DNA of 64,000 nt from contig NZ_UGYM01000002.1 in assembly GCF_900456975.1 (NCBI RefSeq), forward strand, positions 3,658,001 to 3,722,000, read 5' to 3'. The notes beneath the pieces are model-generated. The model was not told the origin of the DNA, ran no database searches, and saw only the letters and a list, made by a program, of their open reading frames with translations. How positions within the stretch are numbered: the stretch's first letter is position 1; each line of letters starts with the position of its first letter. Source of the stretch: Shewanella baltica. GTDB taxonomy: Bacteria; Pseudomonadota; Gammaproteobacteria; Enterobacterales; Shewanellaceae. The position numbers were made by a program, and so were the translations under genes. Of this stretch, positions 1-9,276 are shown in pieces.

Positions 1-1551
1 TTCCTGCCGCAGGTGGTGAAATCGGCGCGGGTGATGAAAAAAGCCGTGGCTTACTTAAACCCCTATATCGAGCAGGAAAAGGTCGAAGGCCAATCTAACG
101 GCAAGATCTTGATGGTGACGGTAAAAGGCGACGTGCATGATATCGGCAAGAATATCGTCGGCGTGGTGCTCGCCTGTAACGGTTTTGAGGTATTTGATTT
201 AGGCGTGATGGTGTCGGTGGAGAGAATTCTCGACGCCGTGAAAGAACACAATATCGATATCATCGGCATGTCGGGCCTCATCACACCGAGTCTGGACGAG
301 ATGGTGCATAACGTGAAAACCTTCCACCGCGAAGGCTTAACCATTCCGGCGATCATCGGCGGTGCCACTTGCTCGAAAATCCACACAGCGGTGAAAATTG
401 CGCCCCATTATCCCCATGGCGCTATCTATATTGCCGATGCGTCCCGCGCCGTGCCTATGGTGAGTAAGCTCATCAACAACGAGACTCGCCAAGCGACCAT
501 AGACGAAACCTATGCCGAATACGACGACATGCGCACTAAGCGTTTATCCCAAGCCAAGCGCAAAGAGATAGTGTCACTCGAAGCGGCGCGCGATAACCGC
601 TGCCAACACGATTGGGCGAACTACACTCCGTTCACGCCAAACGTGCTCGGGCGCCAAGTATTTGATAATTATCCATTAGAAGACTTAGTTGAGCGTATCG
701 ACTGGACACCGTTTTTCCGCTCGTGGGAACTGCACGGCCACTACCCTGAAATCCTCACCGATAAAGTCGTCGGTGAAGAAGCGCAAAAGCTGTTCGCCGA
801 TGGTCAGGCCATGCTCAAGCAAATCATCGAAGAAAAGTGGCTCACGGCGAAAGCGGTTATCGGCTTATTCCCTGCCAATACCGTCAATTACGACGACATT
901 GAGCTGTATACCGATGAGTCGCGCACCACAGTTGAAATGACCACACATCACCTGCGGATGCAGCTTGAGCGTGTCGGTAACGACAACTTCTGCCTATCCG
1001 ACTTTGTCGCGCCAAAAGATTCAGGCGTCGCCGATTACATGGGCGGCTTTGCGGTGACCACGGGCCACGGCATAGACGAACATGTGGCACGTTTTGAAGC
1101 CAACCACGACGACTACAACGCCATCATGCTCAAATGCTTAGCCGACCGTTTGGCCGAAGCCTTTGCCGAGCGGATGCACGAACGCGTGCGTAAAGAGTTT
1201 TGGGGTTATGCGGCCGATGAGCAGTTAAGCAACGAAGCCTTAATCCGCGAGAAATACAAAGGTATACGCCCCGCACCCGGTTACCCAGCATGCCCTGATC
1301 ACACAGAAAAAGGCTTGTTATGGGACTTGCTCAAGCCCGATGAGACTATCGACTTGAACATCACCGAAAGCTACGCCATGTTCCCCACAGCGGCAGTATC
1401 GGGCTGGTATTTCGCCCACCCGAAATCGCGCTACTTTGGCGTGAGTAACATAGGCCGCGATCAAGTGGAAGATTATGCGAAGCGTAAAGGAATGACTGTA
1501 GCTGAGACGGAGAAGTGGCTAGCGCCAGTGCTTGATTATGATCCTGAATAA
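1..1551 (+). CDS. metH: Cobalamin-dependent methionine synthase, C-terminal part (5' end outside window)
   Basis: The open frame runs in from base 1, so this is the last ~516 codons of a protein of about 1,230 residues. It transfers a methyl group from methyltetrahydrofolate via cobalamin to homocysteine in the cytosol. Visible parts are the end of the four-helix cap, the cobalamin-binding Rossmann domain with the DxHxxG signature (GDVHDIGKN, base ~130) and the SGLITPSLDEM segment, then the AdoMet-binding reactivation domain with RPAPGYPACP near base 1270. It follows E. coli MetH closely to the C-terminus (RDQVEDYAKRKGM). The catalytic zinc and folate modules lie upstream of the window. The stop codon sits inside a terminator hairpin. 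Identification is very secure. Confidence 0.97.
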   Translation, partial: FLPQVVKSARVMKKAVAYLNPYIEQEKVEGQSNGKILMVTVKGDVHDIGKNIVGVVLACNGFEVFDLGVMVSVERILDAVKEHNIDIIGMSGLITPSLDEMVHNVKTFHREGLTIPAIIGGATCSKIHTAVKIAPHYPHGAIYIADASRAVPMVSKLINNETRQATIDETYAEYDDMRTKRLSQAKRKEIVSLEAARDNRCQHDWANYTPFTPNVLGRQVFDNYPLEDLVERIDWTPFFRSWELHGHYPEILTDKVVGEEAQKLFADGQAMLKQIIEEKWLTAKAVIGLFPANTVNYDDIELYTDESRTTVEMTTHHLRMQLERVGNDNFCLSDFVAPKDSGVADYMGGFAVTTGHGIDEHVARFEANHDDYNAIMLKCLADRLAEAFAERMHERVRKEFWGYAADEQLSNEALIREKYKGIRPAPGYPACPDHTEKGLLWDLLKPDETIDLNITESYAMFPTAAVSGWYFAHPKSRYFGVSNIGRDQVEDYAKRKGMTVAETEKWLAPVLDYDPE

Positions 1552-1565
1552 TCAGGATCTTTATT
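1540..1565 (+). terminator. Rho-independent terminator overlapping the metH stop codon
   Basis: A perfect 8-bp inverted repeat (GATCCTGA / TCAGGATC) encloses a 4-nt loop and is followed by a short T-rich run. The TAA stop of metH forms the end of the loop, so the left arm is coding sequence. Base pairing is read directly; terminator function is inferred. Confidence 0.7.
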
Positions 1566-1608
1566 ACGCTAACGCGGTATGAGATCTAAGATCGGTCTTG
1601 CGACCGAA

Positions 1609-1837
1609 AAGGTCGTGGGGCTTCACCCCACACCCGACCAAGGAGGACTGCTCGTCCTATCCTCCTTGGATTCTCCAAGACGCCCCTAGCGAAGTTACAT
1701 GCATTGATTAGTGGCTTCGTGCTTATTCGAAAATAGCTAACGCTTCCGATGGGGCGTCCCTTCCCCCCGAAAGCTACGCAGACGTCCTGTCTGCGTCACG
1801 CTATTTTCTTCAACGCCCTTCAGCAACTTCGCAGGGG
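1609..1837 (+). repeat. Structured dispersed repeat, copy 1
   Basis: About 229 bp rich in nested hairpins: GGTCG..GGGG/CCCC..CGACC, AAGGAGGA/TCCTCCTT, GACGCCCC/GGGGCGTC, GAAAATAGC/GCTATTTTC, and a terminal ACGCAGAC/GTCTGCGT stem. The reverse complement of 5365-5586 aligns along nearly its whole length, with differences mainly in loops and compensating stem positions. Together the two copies flank the AT-rich NTPase locus. It has no convincing coding content. It fits a REP- or MITE-like non-autonomous element typical of Shewanella intergenic DNA, which is inference. The rest of the 1552-1991 gap shows nothing else recognisable. Confidence 0.7.
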
Positions 1838-1991
1838 ATCGGTGAACTTCTGTGGCACTAGGGTAAAGTTTTAGCATTCAAAGAGTTATATATCTCTCGG
1901 CTTATTTAAAGCAAGACCAAAACATAGCTGGAAATCGACTACAGTGCAATTGACGATGAGAGTCCCTTTTTATCAACTAATTACGTAAAAA

Positions 1992-4691
1992 CTAAATATA
2001 AAACAATGTTGTTTGGTAAACAATTTTTTTACTCGAATCATTCAAATCTGGTCGATGTTTTATACACAATGGAAATCCGGTATCAATTTGTTCCCAACAT
2101 CTTGATGCTCCAGAAGTTAGCGTTTTTTTATGAACTAAATATGTTTCCGAATTTTTATCAACACAAATTACAAAATTCCTAGAATCTCTAGCATGTATTG
2201 AACTAACTTTAACAACTGTAAATCCATTGTTTACGGCTTTACTATCATTCATAAAGCAATCTAATAGCTCATGCCAATAATCACTATCAAAAAAATTACC
2301 CTCAACTTTAAGACGATACAACGTTCCAATTACACTCTTAAACTTATAACAAAAATCTGAATCTGCAACCATTTGAGTCATAACTTGATGTGCATGGGCA
2401 GATACAAACTTAGTAACACTTGACGCAAATCCCGAATCTTTAAAGTAATTATAAAAGCAATACTGTGCAAGCTCGCTTGTAAGTTTACGGAATTCAACAC
2501 AAGACTTATTCTTATAGCCATACTCTCTAAATATAATGGAAAAAATCTCCATACTTTTAGTTAGCTTTTGCTTACAATCATCACCTCCTAAATGGACTTT
2601 ATTCTCAACACTACGCTTAAATGCTGCAGCACGAAAAAGAAGTAACATCTCTCGATACCTGTGAGAGCCAATATCTTCAGTTCTATCAAAAATAACTTCA
2701 TACTCTCCTAGGTATAGCAAAGAAATAAAATACCCATATATAACATCATTTGAAAATCTTGCTGAAGAGTTTTCTGGCTCTGCATAACGACCGTCAATTA
2801 ACTGTTCATATAACTTCAATGCATTAGGCGTCTCATTTTGAGAACCATATAATTTAGCTAACTGCAGCATAACTACTGGATTTTTTGTCAATACGATTGA
2901 ACGCCCATATGCTTTTACCGCACCAGGATAATCACTAACCATTTGAAAAACACGACCATGCTGGAAGAAAAAAAATGCATTTTTATCAATTTCATTAAAA
3001 CGATCAAGCGAGCTAAATATAGCTGCAGCATTTTCTATTGAAATATTTTTACTCGCACATAACGAGTTAATTTTTTTAGAAACAATTTTCAATTCAGGAC
3101 TGATATCATCTGGTATATAATTAGCATCAAACCTATCAATATTAAGCCCTTCTTGCTCTTTGCTTATCTGAGAAATTTCCATATTTCGACGTCTTATTTT
3201 CTCATTTAACTGCGTCCTAACCTCTAAATTTCTTGGATTTAGAACCAATAACTCTCGGATGGAGTCACTTAAACTATATACCTCATCAGATTTACTTTTA
3301 TAAATTAATGTTGTTGCAGTCAATTCTTTTATTGATTCAGCCAATTCATCAGTAGTCAATTCAAGAAAGCTAGATAAATCCCTCCTAGATAAAGCACCAC
3401 CAGCAAGTAGAGACTCTAGAATTCTTATAGAGTCATGTGACAACTTATCAATTAAATTATCATATGAAAATTTTACAATTTCACTTTTAGTATGTGAAAT
3501 AGAATCAGGAACTGAGTACCCCTTCCCAATCAAGTCAATAGATAATCTTATTGCCAAGGGATTGTTGTTTGAGTTTTTTACTAAAGTATTAATATCATTT
3601 TTATGACTGTGTGTTATCCCCCTCTTGAGCATGTACTCTCTAGCCAAATTAAAACATAACCCATCTGTCAAACCGGGGAGAGGCATATTTGATGAATCAT
3701 AAACTGTGACTCTACTTGTTACTATTACTTTCCAATTTCGTGGTAAATCATCAATAAATGGCTGAAAGGTTTCAGGACTTTCAACTAGCAAAGTTTCTAA
3801 GTTATCAATGCACAATATTAACTTCATTTCATTATACTTTTCTTTTACATCCTCAAAAATTATAGATTCATCACCATGGTACTCAACAAAGTAATCTTCA
3901 ATTTCTTTTTCGATTTCAGATATTGTTTTAATGGCATCAAAACATACAAGTCCATCTGCCGTCAGACTTACTCTTTTCAATGTAACAAAACATATCCCAT
4001 CAACTACATCAGAAAAGTCGGGACTTAAACTAATATCTTGTAAAACATCAAGAACTAATGCAGTTTTCCCAATCCCTCCTGGAGCAATAATTGAGATAAA
4101 ATCAGCCCTTGGAGATCTAATCTTTGCTTTCAATAATTCACTTTCTTTATTTCTTCCAATTAGAGATGTAATCGAATGCTCAAACTGTTCAGGTAGATTA
4201 TTAGGTATTGACCAGCAAATCTTTTCCAACCACTCCTCTGGCGGCTCTTTTAGCTCATTATTCTCAGCACAATACAGAGCCTCTTGTAACATTTCAAAGT
4301 TTAACTTCTCTATTGTAGGATGAGTTGCAATCGCTGCGGCTCTATACCAATAATTGACATGAAAGTCCTTTGTCGAATGACTAACAGCATTACGTATTTC
4401 AAAAATATCATTTGCAAAACAAAAGCTTTTTAACTCTATTAAATAGTCATGAACTGACTTATCTTTGCTTACACTTATAGCAAAATCAAAAAGCTCTCCA
4501 AAGTAACTAGCCTTAACTAACATTTTGGCATCTAAGACTTTATTTCTCTTCTTGGACTCTTCACGTTCAGAAATAGTATCAATAGCTGAAGAATCAATTA
4601 ATGAGGAATCATTATTCAGAACTAAATTCCCTAACTCTTTTTCAAGAGCAAAGACAATCATTGATGTTTTTATGCGATCAAAGTCTAGCAT
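1992..4691 (-). CDS. HEPN / STAND (NB-ARC-like) NTPase / TPR protein, candidate antiphage defence
   Basis: An 899-residue multidomain protein. Residues ~1-160 are helical and carry R100-N-A-V-S-H105, matching the RN-x3-H signature of HEPN ribonucleases. A STAND NTPase follows: GRNKE near 179, Walker A PGGIGKT (204-210), Walker B LILCIDNLE (291-299), sensor-like VTSR (324-327) and an NPLA motif near 377, all NB-ARC-style. A winged-helix-like stretch, then TPR-type helices (~565-640 and beyond) would sense a trigger. The last ~77 residues resemble a cold-shock/OB fold. The start is ATG with AAGGA seven bases upstream. The gene is visibly AT-richer than its neighbours and stands alone between inverted repeats, suggesting horizontal acquisition. 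STAND proteins with HEPN effectors are known in phage defence; that role here is inferred. Exact family not assigned. Confidence 0.8.
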   Translation of the reverse strand: MLDFDRIKTSMIVFALEKELGNLVLNNDSSLIDSSAIDTISEREESKKRNKVLDAKMLVKASYFGELFDFAISVSKDKSVHDYLIELKSFCFANDIFEIRNAVSHSTKDFHVNYWYRAAAIATHPTIEKLNFEMLQEALYCAENNELKEPPEEWLEKICWSIPNNLPEQFEHSITSLIGRNKESELLKAKIRSPRADFISIIAPGGIGKTALVLDVLQDISLSPDFSDVVDGICFVTLKRVSLTADGLVCFDAIKTISEIEKEIEDYFVEYHGDESIIFEDVKEKYNEMKLILCIDNLETLLVESPETFQPFIDDLPRNWKVIVTSRVTVYDSSNMPLPGLTDGLCFNLAREYMLKRGITHSHKNDINTLVKNSNNNPLAIRLSIDLIGKGYSVPDSISHTKSEIVKFSYDNLIDKLSHDSIRILESLLAGGALSRRDLSSFLELTTDELAESIKELTATTLIYKSKSDEVYSLSDSIRELLVLNPRNLEVRTQLNEKIRRRNMEISQISKEQEGLNIDRFDANYIPDDISPELKIVSKKINSLCASKNISIENAAAIFSSLDRFNEIDKNAFFFFQHGRVFQMVSDYPGAVKAYGRSIVLTKNPVVMLQLAKLYGSQNETPNALKLYEQLIDGRYAEPENSSARFSNDVIYGYFISLLYLGEYEVIFDRTEDIGSHRYREMLLLFRAAAFKRSVENKVHLGGDDCKQKLTKSMEIFSIIFREYGYKNKSCVEFRKLTSELAQYCFYNYFKDSGFASSVTKFVSAHAHQVMTQMVADSDFCYKFKSVIGTLYRLKVEGNFFDSDYWHELLDCFMNDSKAVNNGFTVVKVSSIHARDSRNFVICVDKNSETYLVHKKTLTSGASRCWEQIDTGFPLCIKHRPDLNDSSKKIVYQTTLFYI

Positions 4692-4792
4692 CTCAATTCC
4701 TTACTAAATTTATTATAAAAAAGTTCACACTCTAGCTTTATAAAATAAAGCATAGACATTATCGTTTACCATAACCTTAATATAAAAGCATA

Positions 4793-5209
4793 CTAAGGTA
4801 ATGATTTTTCTAAATCGTATATTCTATCAAATTCTGCTTTTGCATCGGCTTTGTGGTTGATGCAGTTGACCATGTGTTCGTCGGACTTAAAGTTTTTACA
4901 GTCTTCGGGGACAAGATAATACTTGCGCCATGCTTCGGCTTTACGTAGTCGCGCGGCCTCGTTTTGCTTGGCTAGTCTGGATTTTTCAGCCGCATTTTGT
5001 TGTAACTCTTGCTGAATCTGATACTCAGCAAGCTGGCGATCTTTCGCAGCCTGCTGGCGAGCAAGTTCCGTTTGCTTTTGCTGCATAGCAAACTCATTAA
5101 GTCCTTGTGTCAGGCGGTATTCGACATAACTCAAATAGCCAATTCGCACTAATAAAGTGACCAAGCCCGCTAACAAGATCCCCAACGTAATTTGTAAAAC
5201 TGATTTCAT
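4793..5209 (-). CDS. Small membrane-anchored coiled-coil protein, unknown function
   Basis: 138 residues. An N-terminal hydrophobic helix (residues ~5-28) would anchor it in the inner membrane. It is followed by a charged Gln/Ala/Glu/Arg-rich segment (~40-95) with coiled-coil character, and a short C-terminal region with two cysteines about 12 residues apart (DCKNF and MVNCINHKA). The ATG follows a purine-rich stretch. Base composition resembles core genome rather than the NTPase gene next to it, so it need not belong to the same transferred unit. No family recognised. Confidence 0.65.
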   Translation of the reverse strand: MKSVLQITLGILLAGLVTLLVRIGYLSYVEYRLTQGLNEFAMQQKQTELARQQAAKDRQLAEYQIQQELQQNAAEKSRLAKQNEAARLRKAEAWRKYYLVPEDCKNFKSDEHMVNCINHKADAKAEFDRIYDLEKSLP

Positions 5210-5364
5210 CCCTAACTTCCAAAGTCCATTACCGATAAAAATGCGATTTATGCCGTTAAAATCCGAGCAACATTAAGATGTTGCTGACTGTACCTATCAA
5301 GCCCAGTATCAAAACTTTAATCACACCAAACACTAAGCGAACACAGTAGCCGCGGAATACATTT

Positions 5365-5586
5365 CCCCTTGGAGTTGCCGCAGGGCGAATAGGCAAATTG
5401 CGTGAGTCTCGCCATGGATGGCGAGCTAGTTTTCGCAGGTGCAGGGATGCATCCTTCGGAAGCGATAGCAAATTTGCCAATGAGCACAAGGGGCTTTCAA
5501 CTCCGTTGGGGGCGGCAAGGGAGATCCAAGAGGGAATTGCTGTTGATCCCCTCTTGGTCGGGTGTGGGTTGAAGACCCACGACCTT
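5365..5586 (-). repeat. Structured dispersed repeat, copy 2 (inverted relative to copy 1)
   Basis: The reverse complement of this 222-bp stretch matches 1609-1837: the same opening (AAGGTCGTGGG), CACACCCGACCAAG, CTTGGAT..TCC, CGCTTCCGA and closing GGCAACT..AGGGG. The terminal hairpin keeps position but not sequence (CTCGCCAT/ATGGCGAG here, ACGCAGAC/GTCTGCGT in copy 1), as expected if structure is conserved. A hydrophobic open frame running from inside it to 5256 is probably not a gene. Confidence 0.7.
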
Positions 5587-5613
5587 GATTCACCTCGGCC
5601 GTTAGGCCGCACT

Positions 5614-5640
5614 AACTCAACGAACTCAACGAACTCAACG
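5614..5640. repeat. Three perfect tandem copies of a 9-mer
   Basis: AACTCAACG occurs three times head to tail, immediately beyond repeat copy 2 and a CGGCC-GTTA-GGCCG hairpin (5596-5609). It looks like a slippage-prone microsatellite at the edge of the repeat element. Confidence 0.8.
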
Positions 5641-5648
5641 CGAAACGG

Positions 5649-5765
5649 TTAACCCATAACACTCAGTACAGTGCTACAAACACAGAGCAACAAGAAAATA
5701 AGTGCCAAAGCATATTCACCAATTTGCAGGAGGAGTTGGGTATCTAAGAAAGAGAAAAGACACAT
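5649..5765 (-). CDS. Possible 38-residue single-span membrane peptide
   Basis: A short frame starting at ATG 5765 encodes a Leu-rich hydrophobic segment and ends four codons later. An AGGA lies very close to the ATG. The frame stays open upstream to 5891 but that part looks non-coding. No homologue recognised; it may be chance. Confidence 0.2.
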   Translation of the reverse strand: MCLFSFLDTQLLLQIGEYALALIFLLLCVCSTVLSVMG

Positions 5766-5891
5766 CGTCCTGATGCAAGTGACTCGAATCGCGGGTACGC
5801 GATTAAAGCTCATCCTTGTTAAAAACCTAAGATAGCGACATAGCGTACACTTGTCTATAACTTTAGCATTACAAATCAAGTGATTAAGCAA

Positions 5892-6378
5892 ACACTGATT
5901 TAACGATATGGGTATGAATGTATATGACTAAACCTGTCGCCATCAAATAGCACTATCTCTTTATCTTGCAGTGGCATGAAGTCTCGATGTGTCAGGCGGT
6001 CTTATTTTGGCAAGCGAGCTAATTTTGACATGGGAAAATGGGTTCAGTGAATGCATTAGCTAAGGGAGACTAAGCAAAGGGCTCTGAGCAAAATTCAGCC
6101 ATAACGTAACTGAGTTGAATCACAGTGCGAACATCACTGTAGAAGCCTGATAACACAGGCGCTACACACGGATTTAGCTTGATTAAAACTGCTGCAATTT
6201 GCGACCTAAATTTGCATTTTCAGCCCTACATGCTAACGTGGCTAATGTAAATTTACATTCAGTGTTTATCAAAGTTATGTCGCAACAATCAATAAAAAGT
6301 CGATCGACAACAAGCCTATATCGGGCGATACCAAGCAGCGCGGCTGATATGACACGGAAGCACAACTGAGGTTGAGAT
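5892..6378. other. Intergenic region upstream of the molybdenum hydroxylase operon
   Basis: No gene is supported. Two neighbouring imperfect hairpins occur: ACAGTG/CACTGT (about 6122-6140) and GTAG..GCCTG/CAGGC..CTAC (about 6139-6165). They could be regulatory or the end of a minus-strand transcript. A frame on the minus strand (6183-6515) overlaps the next gene and is judged a shadow. Confidence 0.4.
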
Positions 6379-9276
6379 ATGGAACCATCTAATACATCAC
6401 GCCGGACCTTTATCAAGCAATGTGTGATTGGCGGGGTTGCCGTATATTCGGCCCCTTTGTTGTGGGAAATGAGTCGCGCGAATGCGGCAATTGTCTCACC
6501 TGAACTGGCAGCCAAATGGCAAACTCAGGTTAATGGTCAATCCAAACCTAAGTTTCGTAACGACGGCATAGCGAAAGTCACAGGCCAAAAGGTCTATGGC
6601 CGTGATTACCGCGCTATGGACATGGAAGGCTGGCCCAAGCAGCAAGGTTACGCTTTTATACTTCGCGCCGCCGATGCCTCCCATGTTTATCAAGGCTTTT
6701 CCCTCGACCATCTGCCCGCGTCGGCTAAGCCCTATAAAGTGATCACTGCGGCCGATCTGGCCCGTGATAAGGTTAAGCTGCCCGATTTTTACGGTGACAA
6801 CATGTTGCTGGCCGAGGGGCAAACCGCCGACTACTTAGGTCATGCGGTGGCGATATTATTGTTCGACAGTTTCCCCGCCTTTAAGCAAGCTAAGTCCTTG
6901 CTGCAATTTGATCAGACCTTACTGCGCTTTGGTGAGCAAACGCCGTTTGTGTCGGACACCAAAGACCCTTACGCCAGCTGGCGCCTTATTCGAGTTGAAG
7001 GTGAAAATGGCGCAAGGGAAGATTTATATAGCCCGCTCCACGATGGGCTATTTTTCCCCAGCGTAAAAGATCGCAAGCCAGAATGGTTAGGCAATCCGAA
7101 TGCCAAAGGGACAGTATCTGAGCGCGGGCTTTATTATGCGGGCGAGATAGATAAGCAGATTGCTAGCGCCCAAGCTAATCAACAATGGCAAGTGTTAGAG
7201 CGGGAATATCGCACCCAGATCATCGATCCTATGATGATGGAACCCGAAGCCTTTAATGGCTGGTATGACGCAACGAGCCAAACATTTCATACTGTGATTA
7301 CCTCGCAGTCGCCGCAGGACTTTCAAGAGATGGCAGTGCACATGCTGTTATCTGGCCCACTGGCAGGCAAGGTAAAACATTTGGTGGTGCACTCGCCTTA
7401 TATCGGCGGTGGATTTGGCGCGAAAGACCATTCGATATTCCCCTATTACGGCGTGCTCGCGGCCATTTATGCCAAGGGGCCAATCCGACTCGCCAATGAC
7501 AGATTCGAGCAATTCCAATCTGGGCTTAAACGTCATCCGTTCATCATGAAAAGCCGCTTAGCGGTGGATAAATCGACCTTAAAAATCCAAGCCTTAACTT
7601 CGCAGATGACAGTCGATGGCGGCGGACGAGTGAACTTCACTCCGTCTGTCACTTCGGTTGGCGCGACGGCGATGCAAAGTATTTACTACACACCGCGCAA
7701 CGATATTATCGCCACCGCCTATGCGTCGCGTAACCCAGATGCGGGCTCGATGCGCGGTTATGGCACGTTGCAATCGATGACGGCGATGGAATGCATGATC
7801 CACGAGATAGCCGACGAGTTAAAGGTTGATCCCTTTAAACTGCGCGCCGCCAACGTGATGGAGTCCGGCCAGCGTAATACGCAAGGCGCAATTCCTAACG
7901 GCACTTTGCGTTACCGCGAAATGCTCGACATGGCCGAACAAGATCCCGTGTGGCAAAACCGTGCGGTGAATAAAAAGGACTATGAGGCCAAACATCCGGG
8001 GATGCGTTACGGCGTCGGTTTTGGTATCGCCACTAAAGATTATGGTACAGGTGCAGCGGCGCCAAGTGCGGCGGTTCGCCTAGCGAAAGACGGTAAAATC
8101 ACCCTAGAAATCGGCTTTATCGAAATGGGCACTGGCACGCAAACCTCCCAAGCCGTGGTGGTCAGCGATGCCCTCGGCAACTTTGCCGATGAAGTAAAAC
8201 TCGCCGAAGTGGATATTTGGGATGCGATGCAATTAGTGCAAACCGATAATCCTTATATTATTTCGCAGCAACGCCAAGATGAAATGGCGGCCAATCCACG
8301 CTGGACACCGGTTAAAGCCATGGCCTCGTCGGCATCTATGTCGGCCTATTATCAAAGCCATGTCACCCGCATCGCCGCCGACGTGATCTACCGTCACGGC
8401 CTGTGGCCTGCGGCGGTATCGATTTGGAACGAGTTGTATTTTAACACGCCAATGGGCTCGACTAATTTGCATAACGCCCGCGATGGTCGCTGGGTCGATG
8501 GCAAGTTAACCGCCTTGGGCTTTCCGCCACTGTCGATCGATATTCTCGCGAAACGCGCCCACGACATGGGCTTAGTGGTCGGCGTGATGGGCCATGCCTT
8601 TAATCGCTGGGCTTGGGCCGAGGCCGATTTCGACATTCTTGGCACTAAAGAACGTTTAGCACTCGATGCGCTGGCACTGCAATACGGCGAAGGTAACGCG
8701 ACGTTTGCGGCTACTTCCGACACGACTATGAGTATCAAAGCGCGCCAAGCCAGCATGAAGTCTAACGGCTATCACTTGATCGATCGTCAAGCCATGAGTT
8801 ATCCCAAGGCCGAACTGAACAATGCCATGGTGACCTACTACGCCCCCTGCGCTACTTTGGTTGAAGTGGCCGTTAACGAAGGCAATGGCGAAGTCACGCT
8901 GCTGAGCTCTCATACTTGGTTAGAGGCGGGCAAAGTGATCGTGAAAGAACTGGTCGAAGGGCAAATTCAAGGTGGCCTTGCGATGGGAATTGGCCATGCA
9001 CTGCATGAAGGCTTACCGCCATTTGAAGCTGGCGCTGGCAATGGTACGTGGAACCTCAATCGCTATCAGGTGCCGTTAGCGCGCCATGTGGGCGTGTGGG
9101 ATCAACGTCATACCATATTGCCACAGTTATCTGATAACGATCCCAGCCGTGGTATCGCCGAAGTGGTGATGATCCCTGTGGTCGCGGCGCTGATTGAAGC
9201 CGTGTATCAAGCGACCCATGTCCGTTTTTACGATTTACCTATGACAGCGAAAAAAATTAAGGAGGCCATGGCATGA
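6379..9276 (+). CDS. Molybdenum hydroxylase large subunit (xanthine dehydrogenase/IorB family), Tat-exported
   Basis: 965 residues. The N-terminus has a twin-arginine signal (SRRTFIK, residues 8-14) followed by a hydrophobic stretch ending near ANA, so the folded cofactor-bearing enzyme is exported to the periplasm. The body matches the molybdopterin-binding subunit of the aldehyde oxidase/isoquinoline 1-oxidoreductase family: GGGFGAKD near 345, the RGYG motif near 460, and the conserved C-terminal Glu (E928 in RGIAEVVMIP), which acts as catalytic base in the family. It should hydroxylate aldehydes or N-heterocycles using water. Its ATG overlaps nothing upstream and follows GAGG. The downstream 2Fe-2S subunit overlaps by 4 bp. 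No FAD subunit is present; electrons presumably go to the cytochrome c encoded next. Substrate unknown. Confidence 0.9.
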   Translation: MEPSNTSRRTFIKQCVIGGVAVYSAPLLWEMSRANAAIVSPELAAKWQTQVNGQSKPKFRNDGIAKVTGQKVYGRDYRAMDMEGWPKQQGYAFILRAADASHVYQGFSLDHLPASAKPYKVITAADLARDKVKLPDFYGDNMLLAEGQTADYLGHAVAILLFDSFPAFKQAKSLLQFDQTLLRFGEQTPFVSDTKDPYASWRLIRVEGENGAREDLYSPLHDGLFFPSVKDRKPEWLGNPNAKGTVSERGLYYAGEIDKQIASAQANQQWQVLEREYRTQIIDPMMMEPEAFNGWYDATSQTFHTVITSQSPQDFQEMAVHMLLSGPLAGKVKHLVVHSPYIGGGFGAKDHSIFPYYGVLAAIYAKGPIRLANDRFEQFQSGLKRHPFIMKSRLAVDKSTLKIQALTSQMTVDGGGRVNFTPSVTSVGATAMQSIYYTPRNDIIATAYASRNPDAGSMRGYGTLQSMTAMECMIHEIADELKVDPFKLRAANVMESGQRNTQGAIPNGTLRYREMLDMAEQDPVWQNRAVNKKDYEAKHPGMRYGVGFGIATKDYGTGAAAPSAAVRLAKDGKITLEIGFIEMGTGTQTSQAVVVSDALGNFADEVKLAEVDIWDAMQLVQTDNPYIISQQRQDEMAANPRWTPVKAMASSASMSAYYQSHVTRIAADVIYRHGLWPAAVSIWNELYFNTPMGSTNLHNARDGRWVDGKLTALGFPPLSIDILAKRAHDMGLVVGVMGHAFNRWAWAEADFDILGTKERLALDALALQYGEGNATFAATSDTTMSIKARQASMKSNGYHLIDRQAMSYPKAELNNAMVTYYAPCATLVEVAVNEGNGEVTLLSSHTWLEAGKVIVKELVEGQIQGGLAMGIGHALHEGLPPFEAGAGNGTWNLNRYQVPLARHVGVWDQRHTILPQLSDNDPSRGIAEVVMIPVVAALIEAVYQATHVRFYDLPMTAKKIKEAMA

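Noticed and set aside
5256..5612. 118-residue minus-strand frame
   Set aside because: Most of it lies inside the structured repeat; only the last ~35 codons look membrane-like and no start precedes them.
6183..6515. 110-residue minus-strand frame upstream of the hydroxylase
   Set aside because: Overlaps the Tat signal region of a solid gene on the other strand and has no coding character.
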